In this document: in pieces, positions 24,204 through 33,593 of the stretch | Layout of the letters: every line of letters begins with the position of its first letter | How positions within the stretch are numbered: the first letter of the stretch is position 1 | NCBI RefSeq assembly: GCF_034676545.1 | Contig: NZ_JAUCBZ010000010.1 | Location: 1-56,716, forward strand | Length of the DNA stretch: 56,716 bases | Source of the DNA: Pararhodobacter sp. | Lineage (GTDB): Bacteria; Pseudomonadota; Alphaproteobacteria; Rhodobacterales; Rhodobacteraceae | Reading direction: 5' to 3' | The notes under the pieces: model-generated | What the model was told of the DNA's origin: nothing | Database searches by the model: none | Seen by the model: only the letters and a program-made list of their open reading frames with translations | Position numbers and translations under genes: made by a program

Positions 24204-26863
24204 GCTGAATCCATCTCCGGCTGTGGTGACGCTGGCAACGTAATAACAAAAACCGCGCCCTTCGGAGATCGTTGCCGTGCTTCGATCGTTGCGCCGTGTG
24301 CTTCCACGATATGACGCACAAGCGCCAATCCCAAGCCCGCGCCGCCCGTCGCGGACTCCGGACGCCCTTGCTCGAATGGATTGAATAGCTTGTCCGCTCC
24401 TGCTTGCGGCAACCCCGGTCCGTCATCGCTGACTTCGACAAGCACGTTATCCCCCACGTGGCGTGCACGAATATCGATAGGCGTGCCTGCGGGCGTGTGT
24501 TTAGCCGCATTGTCCAGCAGGTTCACCAGAACACGCTGCATCAGCAGCGCGTCCACATGGAGCAATGGCAAATCCGCAGGAACTTCGACGCTCACTGGAT
24601 GCTCGCGCAGCGGCTCACACAAGTCATGCAGCGCAACACCAAGAATTTCCTCCAGGGACTGCCACTGCCGGTTGAGTTCGACGCCTTGTGACTGTAGGCG
24701 TGCCATATCCAGTAGGTTCTCGATCAGGCGTAACATCTGCTTGGCCTGATCAGCAATGGAGGTGACAAGCGTTTCGGTGCTCTCACCATGCAACTGCATC
24801 GCGGCAGTTTGCGCAGCACCGAGAATGGTAGTAAGCGGCGTGCGCAGGTCATGCGACATGGCCGAAAGCAACGTATTGCGCATGCGCTCGCCTTCGATGG
24901 CCACCAGCGTGTTCTGGGCCACCTCGACGAAATGCACCCGTTCCAGGGCCAATGCCAGCTGATTGCAGCAGCCTTCCAGAAGGCGCTGTTCCTCCGGTTG
25001 ATCCAGAGCCGCGGTATCCTCGAATTCAAGTGCCAGCACGCCGCGCACGCGCATGGGCGCCTTCAGCGGCACATAGCGTGCACCTGCCGCCGACAGTGTT
25101 GCCGTGCCGGCACCGGCAGGCTGGGCATGGTCATAAACCCATTGCGCGATACTCTCATCGATCAGAATTTCGTTGCGCTTGACGGCCCGCATACGATCGG
25201 CGGCATCCGGCAGGGCCAACCCGATACCGGCCCGGAAATCACCCTTGAAGCTCTTCAGGGCGATCTCCTCAATCCGTTCGGCGGTTAGCGCACCGGAAAG
25301 ATCGTGCGACAATTTCGCCAGCGTAATGGCGCGACGTTCACGCTGGCGCGCCATACGGGCCTCGTGACGGAAGCGTGCGGTAAGCTGCCCAATCACCAAG
25401 GCCACACCAAGCATCAATGCGAAGGTAAAAATGAACTGCACGTCGCTCACGGCCATCGATACCAGCGGCGGCACGAAGAAAAAATCGAAGCAGGCCACGG
25501 CCAGGAATGCGGCCCACGCCCCCGGGCCGCGCCCCCAGCGCAGTGCCACGATCACCACGGTGAGCAGGAACAGCATCACGACGTTCGAGGGATCGAATAC
25601 GCGCAACAACAACCAGGCCACCGCACTCGCCACCAGGCATGCAAGAGTCGCCCACAAATACGGCACCCAGCGAATACGTCTCGGGGCAGCCTTGGGTTTC
25701 GCGGTCTCCGAGTTCGGCTGGGGCCCGCGGGCGATCACGATCAGATCCAACTCCGGATGCTGGTGAGCGATGCGATTGGCGGTGGCGTGACGCCAGAATC
25801 GCCATAACGGCCGCAGACGATGACCGAGGATCACTCGGTTGATGTTGCGCTGTTTCGCAAACGAGACCAGCTCATCGGCCACGTCCGTGCCCGGTAGGGT
25901 GGTCGTCTCGGCCCCCAGGCTGGCAGCGAGTGTCAATGCTTTGGCCACTCGGTGAGCGGCGCGTTCGTCACGCTGCTGTTTGGGAACATCCACGTACGCG
26001 ACGATCCAGTCTGCCTCGAGCTTGCGTGCTAGTTGCGCGGCATGCTGCACGAGGTGCTCATCTTCCGCAGTACCGGAAAGCCCGACTAGAAGACGCTCGC
26101 GTGTGGGCCACACCGCTTCAATAGCGCGCGTACGCCGGTAATCGCTCATTTGCGCGTCGACGCGATCAGCAGCGCGGCGCAACGCGAGCTCACGCAAGGC
26201 GATCAGGTTACCCTTGCGAAAGAAATGTGCCCGCGCCCGTTGTGCAGCGTCAGGCATGTAGACCTTGCCTTCGGCGAGGCGTTTCAGCAGCTCGTCGGCG
26301 GGCAAGTCGATCACCACCACGTCATCGGCCTGATTGAACACGTGATCGGGAACGGTCTCGCGCACCCGGATACCAGTAATGCGACCAACCGTGTCATTGA
26401 GGCTGGCCAGATGCTGCACATTGAGCGTGCTCAGCACGTTGATGCCAGCCGCCAGCAATTCCTCCACATCCTGCCAACGCTTGCTGTGGCGGCTGCCCTC
26501 GAGGTTGCTGTGGGCCAGTTCGTCTACGGCGATCAGGTCTGGGTGTGCGGCCAGCGCGGCATCCAGATCGAATTCGCGCAGCGTTCGGCCTCGATACTCG
26601 ACCTCTCGCATGGGCAATCGGGGAAGACCATCCACCAATTGCATGGTCGCGGTACGCCCATGCGTTTCGGCCACGCCCACAAGGATGTGTTCACCGTCAT
26701 CATGCAGCTGATGCAGCGACTGCAACATCGCGTAGGTCTTGCCTACCCCCGGGCAGGCGCCGAAGAAAATTTTCAGTTTTCCACGTGCGGCCTGCTGTTC
26801 GGCATCCGTGATGCCCGCCAGCAGTTGGTCGGGGTTCGGGCGCGTCTCGCTCATCATGGCCAA
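24200..26863 (-). CDS. kdpD: KdpD osmosensitive K+ sensor histidine kinase
   Basis: 887 residues. The cytoplasmic N-terminal KdpD domain has Walker A FFGACPGVGKTYA (residues 33-45) and LIAVDELAHSNLEGSRHSKRW. A USP-like domain follows, then four closely spaced membrane helices near 400-500, a GAF-like region, the H-box MSHDLRTPLTTILG near residue 670 and a catalytic domain with DDGPGLP and GAGLGLALVRHI. It could start at any of the Met codons 26863, 26857 or 26854. Confidence 0.94.
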   Translation of the reverse strand: MAMMSETRPNPDQLLAGITDAEQQAARGKLKIFFGACPGVGKTYAMLQSLHQLHDDGEHILVGVAETHGRTATMQLVDGLPRLPMREVEYRGRTLREFDLDAALAAHPDLIAVDELAHSNLEGSRHSKRWQDVEELLAAGINVLSTLNVQHLASLNDTVGRITGIRVRETVPDHVFNQADDVVVIDLPADELLKRLAEGKVYMPDAAQRARAHFFRKGNLIALRELALRRAADRVDAQMSDYRRTRAIEAVWPTRERLLVGLSGTAEDEHLVQHAAQLARKLEADWIVAYVDVPKQQRDERAAHRVAKALTLAASLGAETTTLPGTDVADELVSFAKQRNINRVILGHRLRPLWRFWRHATANRIAHQHPELDLIVIARGPQPNSETAKPKAAPRRIRWVPYLWATLACLVASAVAWLLLRVFDPSNVVMLFLLTVVIVALRWGRGPGAWAAFLAVACFDFFFVPPLVSMAVSDVQFIFTFALMLGVALVIGQLTARFRHEARMARQRERRAITLAKLSHDLSGALTAERIEEIALKSFKGDFRAGIGLALPDAADRMRAVKRNEILIDESIAQWVYDHAQPAGAGTATLSAAGARYVPLKAPMRVRGVLALEFEDTAALDQPEEQRLLEGCCNQLALALERVHFVEVAQNTLVAIEGERMRNTLLSAMSHDLRTPLTTILGAAQTAAMQLHGESTETLVTSIADQAKQMLRLIENLLDMARLQSQGVELNRQWQSLEEILGVALHDLCEPLREHPVSVEVPADLPLLHVDALLMQRVLVNLLDNAAKHTPAGTPIDIRARHVGDNVLVEVSDDGPGLPQAGADKLFNPFEQGRPESATGGAGLGLALVRHIVEAHGATIEARQRSPKGAVFVITLPASPQPEMDSA

Positions 26864-27489
26864 TTATGTCCCTCACCGTATTGCATGTCCTCCGGCGTCA
26901 AACCTGGCATGGTTGCATCGCCAGTATCCTTGCCTGCCCCATTTGCATCCAGATCCACGCTATGGATCCTGCCGGGCGTAACATGGCCAACCGACATGAT
27001 CACATGAATATTGGGCAAGCAGCCACTTCCCTTGGAAACAGGCTTGTTGTAGAGTGCGAGCGTGATCGCTGAAGGCCACCTTCGAGAGCGACACGATGCA
27101 TCGACATTCTGGTCAATCAATACATTGTAATTCAGTTTTTTTCCCTGGCCCGAACTGCGCACTGATCGCGATTTCCATCGGTTTCTATCTATTGTGGCGA
27201 GCGGTGAAGATGACGCACCTTCGCATTCAGTAGGATGCTCGCCATGCCACGCCCCTCGGGCTTTTGGGCAGATTCGGCGACCGGGGATGCCGCCCATACC
27301 ACCCTGCAACACTGAGTGTCCATAAGTCTGGCTGAGGCCTCGAAACAGATAATCGTTGCCCGCAGCTACGTTGCCGATTATCTGCGCGTCGTCATCTGTC
27401 CTATCTTGCGCCAGCACAGGTTCTGTGACCAGAACTAAAGGCAATGCCATGAGACGTTTGCGCAAACAGTTCATGATGACTTTCCTCAA
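26854..27489 (-). pseudogene. Degraded TorF-like porin gene in the kdp operon
   Basis: The first 60 residues read like a TorF-family putative porin: a signal peptide (LRKRLMALPLVLVTEPVLAQ) and GNVAAGNDYLFRGLSQTYGHSV with a following QGGM. After that the frame loses all family similarity and is rich in Cys, Arg and Pro, so the gene appears frameshifted or scrambled. It overlaps kdpB by four bases and kdpD by ten, showing that an intact porin gene was once part of this operon. Confidence 0.6.
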
Positions 27490-29552
27490 ACGAGATGTAG
27501 CGCGGTGAGTGCCATGTCAATGAGTTTGATGCCGATGAACGGCGTGATCAGCCCACCCAGCCCGTAAATGAGCAAATTGCGACGTAACAACGCCGCGGCA
27601 CCTACCGGCCGATACTTCACGCCCTTGAGCGCCAGCGGTATCAACACCAGGATGATCAATGCATTGAAGATCACCGCCGACAGGATCGCCGACGAGGGAC
27701 TGGTAAGCCCCATGATGTTGAGCGCGGCCAACGCAGGGTAGGTGGCCATGAACATCGCCGGCAGGATCGCGAAATACTTGGCTACGTCATTGGCGATGCT
27801 GAACGTCGTCAACGAGCCGCGTGTCATCAGCAACTGCTTGCCGGTCTCGACCACCTCGACCAGCTTAGTCGGGTTGGAGTCCAGATCGACCATGTTGCCG
27901 GCCTCCTTGGCCGCCTGGGTGCCGGAGTTCATGGCAACCGCCACGTCCGCCTGGGCCAATGCCGGCGCATCGTTGGTGCCGTCGCCGGTCATCGCCACCA
28001 GATGCCCTTGCGCCTGATAGTCGCGAATCAACTTCAGCTTTGCTTCGGGAGTCGCTTCGGCCACAAAGTCATCGACGCCGGCTTCCGCAGCGATGGCAGC
28101 GGCGGTGAGCCGGTTGTCGCCGGTGACCATCACGGTCTTGATGCCCATGCGACGCAGTTGCGCAAAGCGCTCGCGGATGCCGCCTTTGACGATGTCCTTC
28201 AGTTCGACCACACCCAGCACATGGGTGCCATCGGCGACCACCAACGGCGTGCCGCCCTTGCTGGCGATCTGCTCGACAATCTTCTGCGCCGCACCGGGCA
28301 TCGTGCCACCTGCGCCTTGGACGAATTCCTGGATCGCACCGGCGGCACCCTTGCGAATGCGCCGCTCTCCAATATCCACACCGCTCATCCGTGTTTGCGC
28401 GGAAAATGCGATGAATTGCATGTCGCGTAATTCGTGCTCACGCAGACCCTGCTGCTTCTTGGCCAGCACCACGATGGAGCGGCCTTCCGGTGTCTCGTCG
28501 GCCAATGAAGCGAGTTGCGCGGCTTCGGCCAACGCTCGTTCATCCACGCCCGGCGCCGGATGGAACGCGGTCGCTTCCCGGTTGCCCAGCGTGATGGTAC
28601 CGGTCTTGTCCAGCAGCAGTACGTCGGCGTCGCCAGCAGCCTCGATCGCGCGGCCCGAGGTGGCGATGATATTGGCCTGCATCATGCGGCTCATCCCCGC
28701 CACACCGATGGCAGACAGGAGGGCCGCGATCGTGGTCGGCATCAGGCACACCAGCAATGCAGCCAAAACCGTGACGCCGACCACTCCGCCCTCAGCGCTG
28801 GCGGTCGCGGCGTAGTGCGAAAACGGCCACAGAGTGACCACCACCACCAGAAACACGATGGTCAAGCCCACCAGCAGGATGGTCAACGCGATCTCGTTGG
28901 GCGTTTTGTGCCGCTTGGCGCCTTCGACCAGGGAGATCATGCGATCCAGGAACGACTCGCCGGGATTGGCCGTGATGCGCACGATCAGCCAGTCCGACAG
29001 TACTCGCGTGCCACCGGTCACCGACGAGGTGTCCCCGCCGGATGCGCGAATGACCGGGGCCGACTCGCCCGTGATGGCGCTTTCGTCGACCGACGCCGCG
29101 CCTTCGATTACTTCGCCATCGGCCGGGATGGTGTCGCCGGCTTCTACCAGCACCACCTTGCCGCAGCTCAGTTCATTGCTGGGCACCGAGATGCACGGCG
29201 CATCGAAGCGCGGCTCGGATAGCACCTTGGCGTAAATCTGCTGACGAGTGCTACGCAAGGCAGCGGCCTGCGCCTTGCCGCGGCCTTCCGCGAGGGCCTC
29301 GGCAAAGTTGGCAAACAGCACGGTGAACCAAAGCCCGAGGGCGATGGCCAACACGAACCAGGTGGATGCACTGCCGTATCCAAGCAGCGTCCGAACCCAC
29401 ATGGCCGTGATCAGAATGCTGCCGATGTAGACGACAAACATCACCGGGTTCTTCCACTGTATCCGCGGCGACAACTTGCGTATCGATTCACGGAGCGCGG
29501 GCTTCACCAGCACCGGATCGAATAGGGGTAAGGCGTTGCGATGAGTCGACAT
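27486..29552 (-). CDS. kdpB: K+-transporting ATPase subunit KdpB
   Basis: 688 residues, the normal length for this P-type ATPase. It has the phosphorylation motif LLLDKTGTIT (Asp near 313), TGES in the actuator domain (AITGESAPVIR), TGDNRLTAAAIAAEAGVDD and MTGDGTNDAPALAQADV. It hydrolyses ATP for high-affinity K+ uptake through KdpA. It lies downstream of kdpC rather than between kdpA and kdpC. Confidence 0.95.
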   Translation of the reverse strand: MSTHRNALPLFDPVLVKPALRESIRKLSPRIQWKNPVMFVVYIGSILITAMWVRTLLGYGSASTWFVLAIALGLWFTVLFANFAEALAEGRGKAQAAALRSTRQQIYAKVLSEPRFDAPCISVPSNELSCGKVVLVEAGDTIPADGEVIEGAASVDESAITGESAPVIRASGGDTSSVTGGTRVLSDWLIVRITANPGESFLDRMISLVEGAKRHKTPNEIALTILLVGLTIVFLVVVVTLWPFSHYAATASAEGGVVGVTVLAALLVCLMPTTIAALLSAIGVAGMSRMMQANIIATSGRAIEAAGDADVLLLDKTGTITLGNREATAFHPAPGVDERALAEAAQLASLADETPEGRSIVVLAKKQQGLREHELRDMQFIAFSAQTRMSGVDIGERRIRKGAAGAIQEFVQGAGGTMPGAAQKIVEQIASKGGTPLVVADGTHVLGVVELKDIVKGGIRERFAQLRRMGIKTVMVTGDNRLTAAAIAAEAGVDDFVAEATPEAKLKLIRDYQAQGHLVAMTGDGTNDAPALAQADVAVAMNSGTQAAKEAGNMVDLDSNPTKLVEVVETGKQLLMTRGSLTTFSIANDVAKYFAILPAMFMATYPALAALNIMGLTSPSSAILSAVIFNALIILVLIPLALKGVKYRPVGAAALLRRNLLIYGLGGLITPFIGIKLIDMALTALHLV

Positions 29553-29582
29553 GATGGTTCCTCGAAATATGGACGCGAGCGA

Positions 29583-30182
29583 CTACTTGCGCGACAGGGC
29601 GTCCAACGCCTGGTTGATCTTGAGTACGTTGACGCGCGGCTCACCGAACAGGCCCAATGGCCGAGGCGTCGTATCCGCGCTGACCAGTTCAAGCACACGC
29701 TTTGTCGTCAGGCCCCGGGTCTTCGCCACGCGAGCAGCCTGTAGACGGGCATTGGCCACGGAAATGTCGGGATCAAGGCCGGACGCCGAAGCGGTGACCG
29801 CGTCCACGGGCACCATGGTGTCGGCGGAAAGATCGTTGATCTTGCGGTAGCGCTTCACGCGTTCGGCGATGCGCTTAATCAACTCCGGGTTGGTGGGTCC
29901 GAGATTACTAGCGCCACTGGCCATCGCGTTATACGGGTAACCAGCCGTCGCGCTTGGCCGCGAGTGGAAATAACCGAGGCCGGTGAACTGCTGGCCTATC
30001 GGCCTGGCGCCGACGATTTTGCCGTTCTCTCGAATCAGGCTGCCGTGCGCCTGCCATGGGAACAGCACGTTGGCGACCCCCGTGGTGATCAGCGGGTAGA
30101 CCAGACCCGTCAGCAGCATGAAGAACACGGCGGACACCAGCACAGGACGAAGTTGGCCCTTGAATGAAAATTGTTCGCTCAT
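29583..30182 (-). CDS. kdpC: K+-transporting ATPase subunit KdpC
   Basis: 199 residues. One N-terminal membrane helix (PVLVSAVFFMLLTGLVYPLI) is followed by a periplasmic domain with IGQQFTGLGYFHSRPSA, YNAMASGASNLGPTNPEL and PVDAVTASASGLDPDIS, all typical KdpC stretches. It stabilises the KdpFABC complex. The gene sits between kdpA (9 bp upstream) and kdpB (30 bp downstream), unlike the common A-B-C order. Confidence 0.94.
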   Translation of the reverse strand: MSEQFSFKGQLRPVLVSAVFFMLLTGLVYPLITTGVANVLFPWQAHGSLIRENGKIVGARPIGQQFTGLGYFHSRPSATAGYPYNAMASGASNLGPTNPELIKRIAERVKRYRKINDLSADTMVPVDAVTASASGLDPDISVANARLQAARVAKTRGLTTKRVLELVSADTTPRPLGLFGEPRVNVLKINQALDALSRK

Positions 30183-30191
30183 ATCATTGCC

Positions 30192-31892
30192 TCAATAAGT
30201 GGATCCAGCCAGCATCTGGAAGTGCTCGACGATCGGGCCGAGTGCCAGCGCAGGGAAGAACGTCAAGCCACCGACGATCAGGACCACAACAACCAGCACG
30301 AGTGCGAAGGTTGGAGTGGCGGTATCGAGCGTCCCAGCACCGGCCGATGCCGTGCGTTTGGCTGCCAGCGAGCCGGCAACGGCCAACATCGGCAAGAGCG
30401 TCAGGTAGCGACCAAACAGCATGGCCAGCCCGATCGTGGTATTGAAGAACGGGTTGTCCGTGCCCAATCCGCAGAAGCAGGAGCCGTTATTGGCCGTACC
30501 GGACGCGTAGGCGTAGAGATACTCGGCGAAACCATGCGCCCCGGGATTGGTCAGATGGCTGGCCGTGCCGGGCCAGAGCACCGCGATGGCGGTAAAGCCG
30601 AGAATCGTGATCGGGTGCGCCAGCACCGCCAGCATGGTCAGCTTGACCTCACGCGCCTCGATCTTCTTGCCGAGAAGCTCCGGACTTCGGCCGATCATCA
30701 TGCCGACCAGGAACACGGCAAGGATGGCGTACATCAGCAGGTTGATGAAGCCGACGCCATCGCCGCCCCACACCGTGTTCAGCATCATGCCCCAGAGCGT
30801 CACGCCACCCCCCACCGGGGTCAGCGAGTCGTGCATCGCGTTGACGGCGCCCGTAGTCGCAGATGTCGTGGTCACGGCGAACAGGCTGGTGCCGGCAATG
30901 CCGAAGCGCATCTCCTTGCCCACCATGTTGCCGCCCGGTTGCGTGGGCTCGATGGTCTGCTCGACACCCACTGCGGTCAGCAGCGGGTTGCCGTGCTGCT
31001 CTGCCGAAAAGAGGATCGTCAGGGAGCCGACGAACATCACCATGAACGCTGCGAAGAACACCCAGCCCTGACGTCGGCGCACCAACATCGAGCCGAAGGC
31101 ATAAGTCAGCGCGGAGGGGATCAGCAACATGCTCAGGATATCCAGCACATTGGTCAAGGGGGTTGGATTCTCGAACGGATGCGCCGAGTTCATGGCGAAG
31201 AAGCCCCCGCCGTTGGTACCGATGTGCTTGATCGTCTCCAGGCTGGCCACCGGTCCGACGCGGATCGCTTGGTGAGCACCTTCAAGGGTGCTCGCCACTA
31301 CTTTTGAATCCAGTATTTGCGGCACCCCCTGCCAGACATAGACCAGGGCGAGAAGAAAGCAGATCGGCAGCAACACCCGATAGATAACGCGGGTGAGATC
31401 GACCCAGAAGTTGCCGATGGTGCTGGTCGACTTCCGGCTCAGACCCCGGATGAAGGCCGCGCAAGCGGCAATACCGGTGGCCGCGCTGACCGTCATCAGG
31501 AACGTGATCACGGCCATCTGGCTGAAATTGGACAACGTTTCGCCGGAATAGCTCTGCCAGTTGGTGTTGGTGATGAACGACGCCGCCGTGTTGAACGCAA
31601 GGTCCGGCGACTGTGGCGCGAGGTCCAGGGGATTGAATGGCAGCAAGCCCTGGAAGCGCAGCAGCGCATAGCCGACCAGCATCATGGCGGCGTTCGACAG
31701 CACCAATGCCAGCGCATAGCCCTTCCAGCCGGATTCTTTATCTGGATCAATCCCAAACAGGCGGTAGGTCCACCGTTCGGGCAGAGCATGCCGTGTGCCG
31801 GTAAACGTTTTTGCCAGCCACATACCCATCGGGACCGCAAGAGTGGTCATGACGGCAAGGACGACAACGAACTTCAATATATCAATAGTCAT
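30192..31892 (-). CDS. kdpA: K+-transporting ATPase channel subunit KdpA
   Basis: 566 residues with about ten membrane helices and the four pore-loop regions of the SKT superfamily, including SFITNTNWQSYSGE, NGGGFFAMNSAHPFENPTP, GTSLFAVTTTSATTGAVNA and NNGSCFCGLGTDNPFFN. It provides the K+ selectivity filter. Length is normal. It follows a small membrane peptide gene by 13 bp. Confidence 0.95.
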   Translation of the reverse strand: MTIDILKFVVVLAVMTTLAVPMGMWLAKTFTGTRHALPERWTYRLFGIDPDKESGWKGYALALVLSNAAMMLVGYALLRFQGLLPFNPLDLAPQSPDLAFNTAASFITNTNWQSYSGETLSNFSQMAVITFLMTVSAATGIAACAAFIRGLSRKSTSTIGNFWVDLTRVIYRVLLPICFLLALVYVWQGVPQILDSKVVASTLEGAHQAIRVGPVASLETIKHIGTNGGGFFAMNSAHPFENPTPLTNVLDILSMLLIPSALTYAFGSMLVRRRQGWVFFAAFMVMFVGSLTILFSAEQHGNPLLTAVGVEQTIEPTQPGGNMVGKEMRFGIAGTSLFAVTTTSATTGAVNAMHDSLTPVGGGVTLWGMMLNTVWGGDGVGFINLLMYAILAVFLVGMMIGRSPELLGKKIEAREVKLTMLAVLAHPITILGFTAIAVLWPGTASHLTNPGAHGFAEYLYAYASGTANNGSCFCGLGTDNPFFNTTIGLAMLFGRYLTLLPMLAVAGSLAAKRTASAGAGTLDTATPTFALVLVVVVLIVGGLTFFPALALGPIVEHFQMLAGSTY

Positions 31893-31905
31893 GCCCGTAC
31901 TCCGA

Positions 31906-31989
31906 TTAGATCCGGTCCAGCGCGATCACGAAACACGTGAACGCCACGAAGCACACGAGAGCCAGTACCACGTAGGCCAAATCAAGCAT
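31906..31989 (-). CDS. 27-residue membrane peptide between kdpF and kdpA
   Basis: This short gene begins MLDLAYVVLALVCF and ends CFVIALDRI: one hydrophobic helix with a charged C-terminal tip. A GAAAGGGG ribosome-binding stretch lies upstream. It resembles small one-helix peptides found before kdp genes in other bacteria, but is not the canonical KdpF, which lies 54 bp further upstream. It probably accompanies the KdpFABC complex; the function is not established. Confidence 0.6.
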   Translation of the reverse strand: MLDLAYVVLALVCFVAFTCFVIALDRI

Positions 31990-32042
31990 TGAGAAACCCC
32001 TTTCATCGTGATCAGAACAAGCATTGGTGATCCGGTTGGCAC

Positions 32043-32132
32043 CTAGAACTTTTCCGGACGAATCAATGCGTAAAACAGATATACGGCCAGCAAGACCGCG
32101 ACAGCCAAGACAATCACTTCGACCAAAATCAT
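32043..32132 (-). CDS. kdpF: KdpF small membrane subunit
   Basis: 29 residues: MILVEVIVLAVAVLL, then VYLFYALIRPEKF. The single helix and the YALI-x-PE-x-F ending are those of KdpF, which stabilises the Kdp complex. AGGAG lies six bases before the chosen ATG. It is first in the operon. The 550 bases upstream (32133-32681) have no gene and should hold the kdp promoter; I could not define the KdpE site. Confidence 0.85.
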   Translation of the reverse strand: MILVEVIVLAVAVLLAVYLFYALIRPEKF

Positions 32133-32681
32133 TACCATCTCCTACGCATATATTGCGGGCGTTCGATCCCCGGCTGCTGTATATGAATCGGGACGCCACC
32201 AAGCCAAAGATCGTCTATAGCACCCCGTATCGGCCAAATAGACACACCCCGCACCGACCTCAACAGCCAACTCATGGTCATCTGAGCGATCTGCGCTCTG
32301 TTGAAACAGAACAGCAATACAGTAACGGTCTCGCCCATCGGACTTTTCGTCGAAATTAATAGTTGGTATCGTACGGAAGCGCGTGTAAGAACGGCGCAAC
32401 GATTCCTCCGTTGCGTATCAAGACGGCATCAAGATCCGTATCAGGCTGCTCCTACGTGTACGGCAAAGGGACATACCGAGGCGTACACGTAATAGTTCAT
32501 TAATACCGTTGACACCACTATCAAAGGCGATGGCCTAAAGAAACCAGGGTGCTAAGCAGCATTGCCAAATAAAACCCAGCGGGCCAATTTCTCCACTGCC
32601 CAGGTCGGAACCTGAACCTGCCTTAGGTCTTTCAATGGATTGTCTTTTTCCATCAGCCCAGACGTATCAACTCATTGAACA
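32133..32681. other. Non-coding region upstream of the kdp operon
   Basis: No gene is supported on either strand. The region is AT-richer than its surroundings and should carry the kdp promoter (minus strand). No confident -35/-10 pair or terminator was seen. Confidence 0.4.
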
Positions 32682-32915
32682 AGGCTTGAAGATACGGTCA
32701 AATCGAATGTAGAGATTTACCTTGCACTGTGCTGGAAAATCGATTGCGAACCTTCGGAAGTGCCGATGGTCGGCGATACCTTGCCATGCGACTATGCTGG
32801 CGCAATGGCGGTGAGCATGCAGATCATGCACCTGGACCGACATGGCACCGCTAATCCGGAACAAAAAGCGGTCACCATCAGTGACTTACGAAGAGTACTC
32901 ATCAATGTCGCTTAA
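32682..32915 (+). pseudogene. C-terminal remnant of a HAD-family hydrolase
   Basis: The frame ending at TAA 32913-32915 reads like the C-terminal third of a HAD-IA phosphatase: KSNVEIYLALCW, then VPMVGDTLPCDYAGAMAVSM (motif IV GDxxxxD) and a closing VTISDLRRVL. A stop at 32676 and the absence of the N-terminal motif I show that only a tail is left. It marks an old recombination point next to the kdp cargo. Confidence 0.55.
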
Positions 32916-33092
32916 GCGCCCATACGCGTCGGCCACCTGCAGGCTATCAACATATTTTGCTCATCGTTGGCTGCGTTGACGCTCTTTGGAATGACTTTTT
33001 CATGATGTATGATCAAACTGACACTACAAAATCCTGATTATCGGGAAAGCCGATAAGCCTGAAGAACATATGAAGGATGTGCTTGATTTTCC

Positions 33093-33512
33093 ATGCAGAA
33101 AACCAGTGACCTTTCCGAATGTCTTGTTCTAAACACAATCGCGGCAGCACGGGTATTGCTGCGGCACTATGACGCCAAATTGAAAGAGTTCGACGTCACA
33201 GCACAGCAATTTGCGCTCCTTGCTGCGGTTCGTCTTTACGAAGGGGAACCCGTCGCAACACTGGCTCAACGTGTCTTCCTGGATCGAACAAGCCTGACGA
33301 GGAACCTTGATCTTTTAGAACGTAAGGGCCTCGTCCGTCGTGCTTCCGGAACCGTTGGTAACGTACGTCTCTGTGAGCTTACTGAGAAGGGAAGTGCCTT
33401 GTTGGATCAGCTTTTACCGGAGTGGCAGTTATCCAAGTCTGGACTCATGGAAGGCATTTCTGAGCAGGACGCCGCAACATACCTGAGAGTTGCTAAGCAC
33501 TTAGCACGATGA
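33093..33512 (+). CDS. MarR-family transcriptional regulator
   Basis: 139 residues. A winged-helix core spans residues 30-100: VTAQQFALLAAVRLYEGE, VATLAQRVFLDRTSLTRNLDLLERKGLVRR and VRLCELTEKGSALL. This is a standard MarR-family repressor. It lies 81 bp before a FabF-like gene on the same strand and probably controls it in response to a small organic ligand. No strong ribosome-binding site is seen in front of the ATG. Confidence 0.85.
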   Translation: MQKTSDLSECLVLNTIAAARVLLRHYDAKLKEFDVTAQQFALLAAVRLYEGEPVATLAQRVFLDRTSLTRNLDLLERKGLVRRASGTVGNVRLCELTEKGSALLDQLLPEWQLSKSGLMEGISEQDAATYLRVAKHLAR

Positions 33513-33593
33513 GAAGCCGTGAGAGGGGATTGTTCATTTTGCCTTTATCCAGTATAGTGTATATGCACAGTAGATGTGCGAACAGGAGTATTT

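Noticed and set aside
30171..31307. 378-residue plus-strand frame
   Set aside because: Antisense to kdpA; the His/Arg/Gln-rich product has no family pattern.
32996..33003. TTTTTCAT, the Tn4371 target sequence
   Set aside because: An 8-mer is expected once or twice by chance in this length, and no partner copy marks an element end here. ATGAAAAA at 4389 is inside the HiPIP gene.
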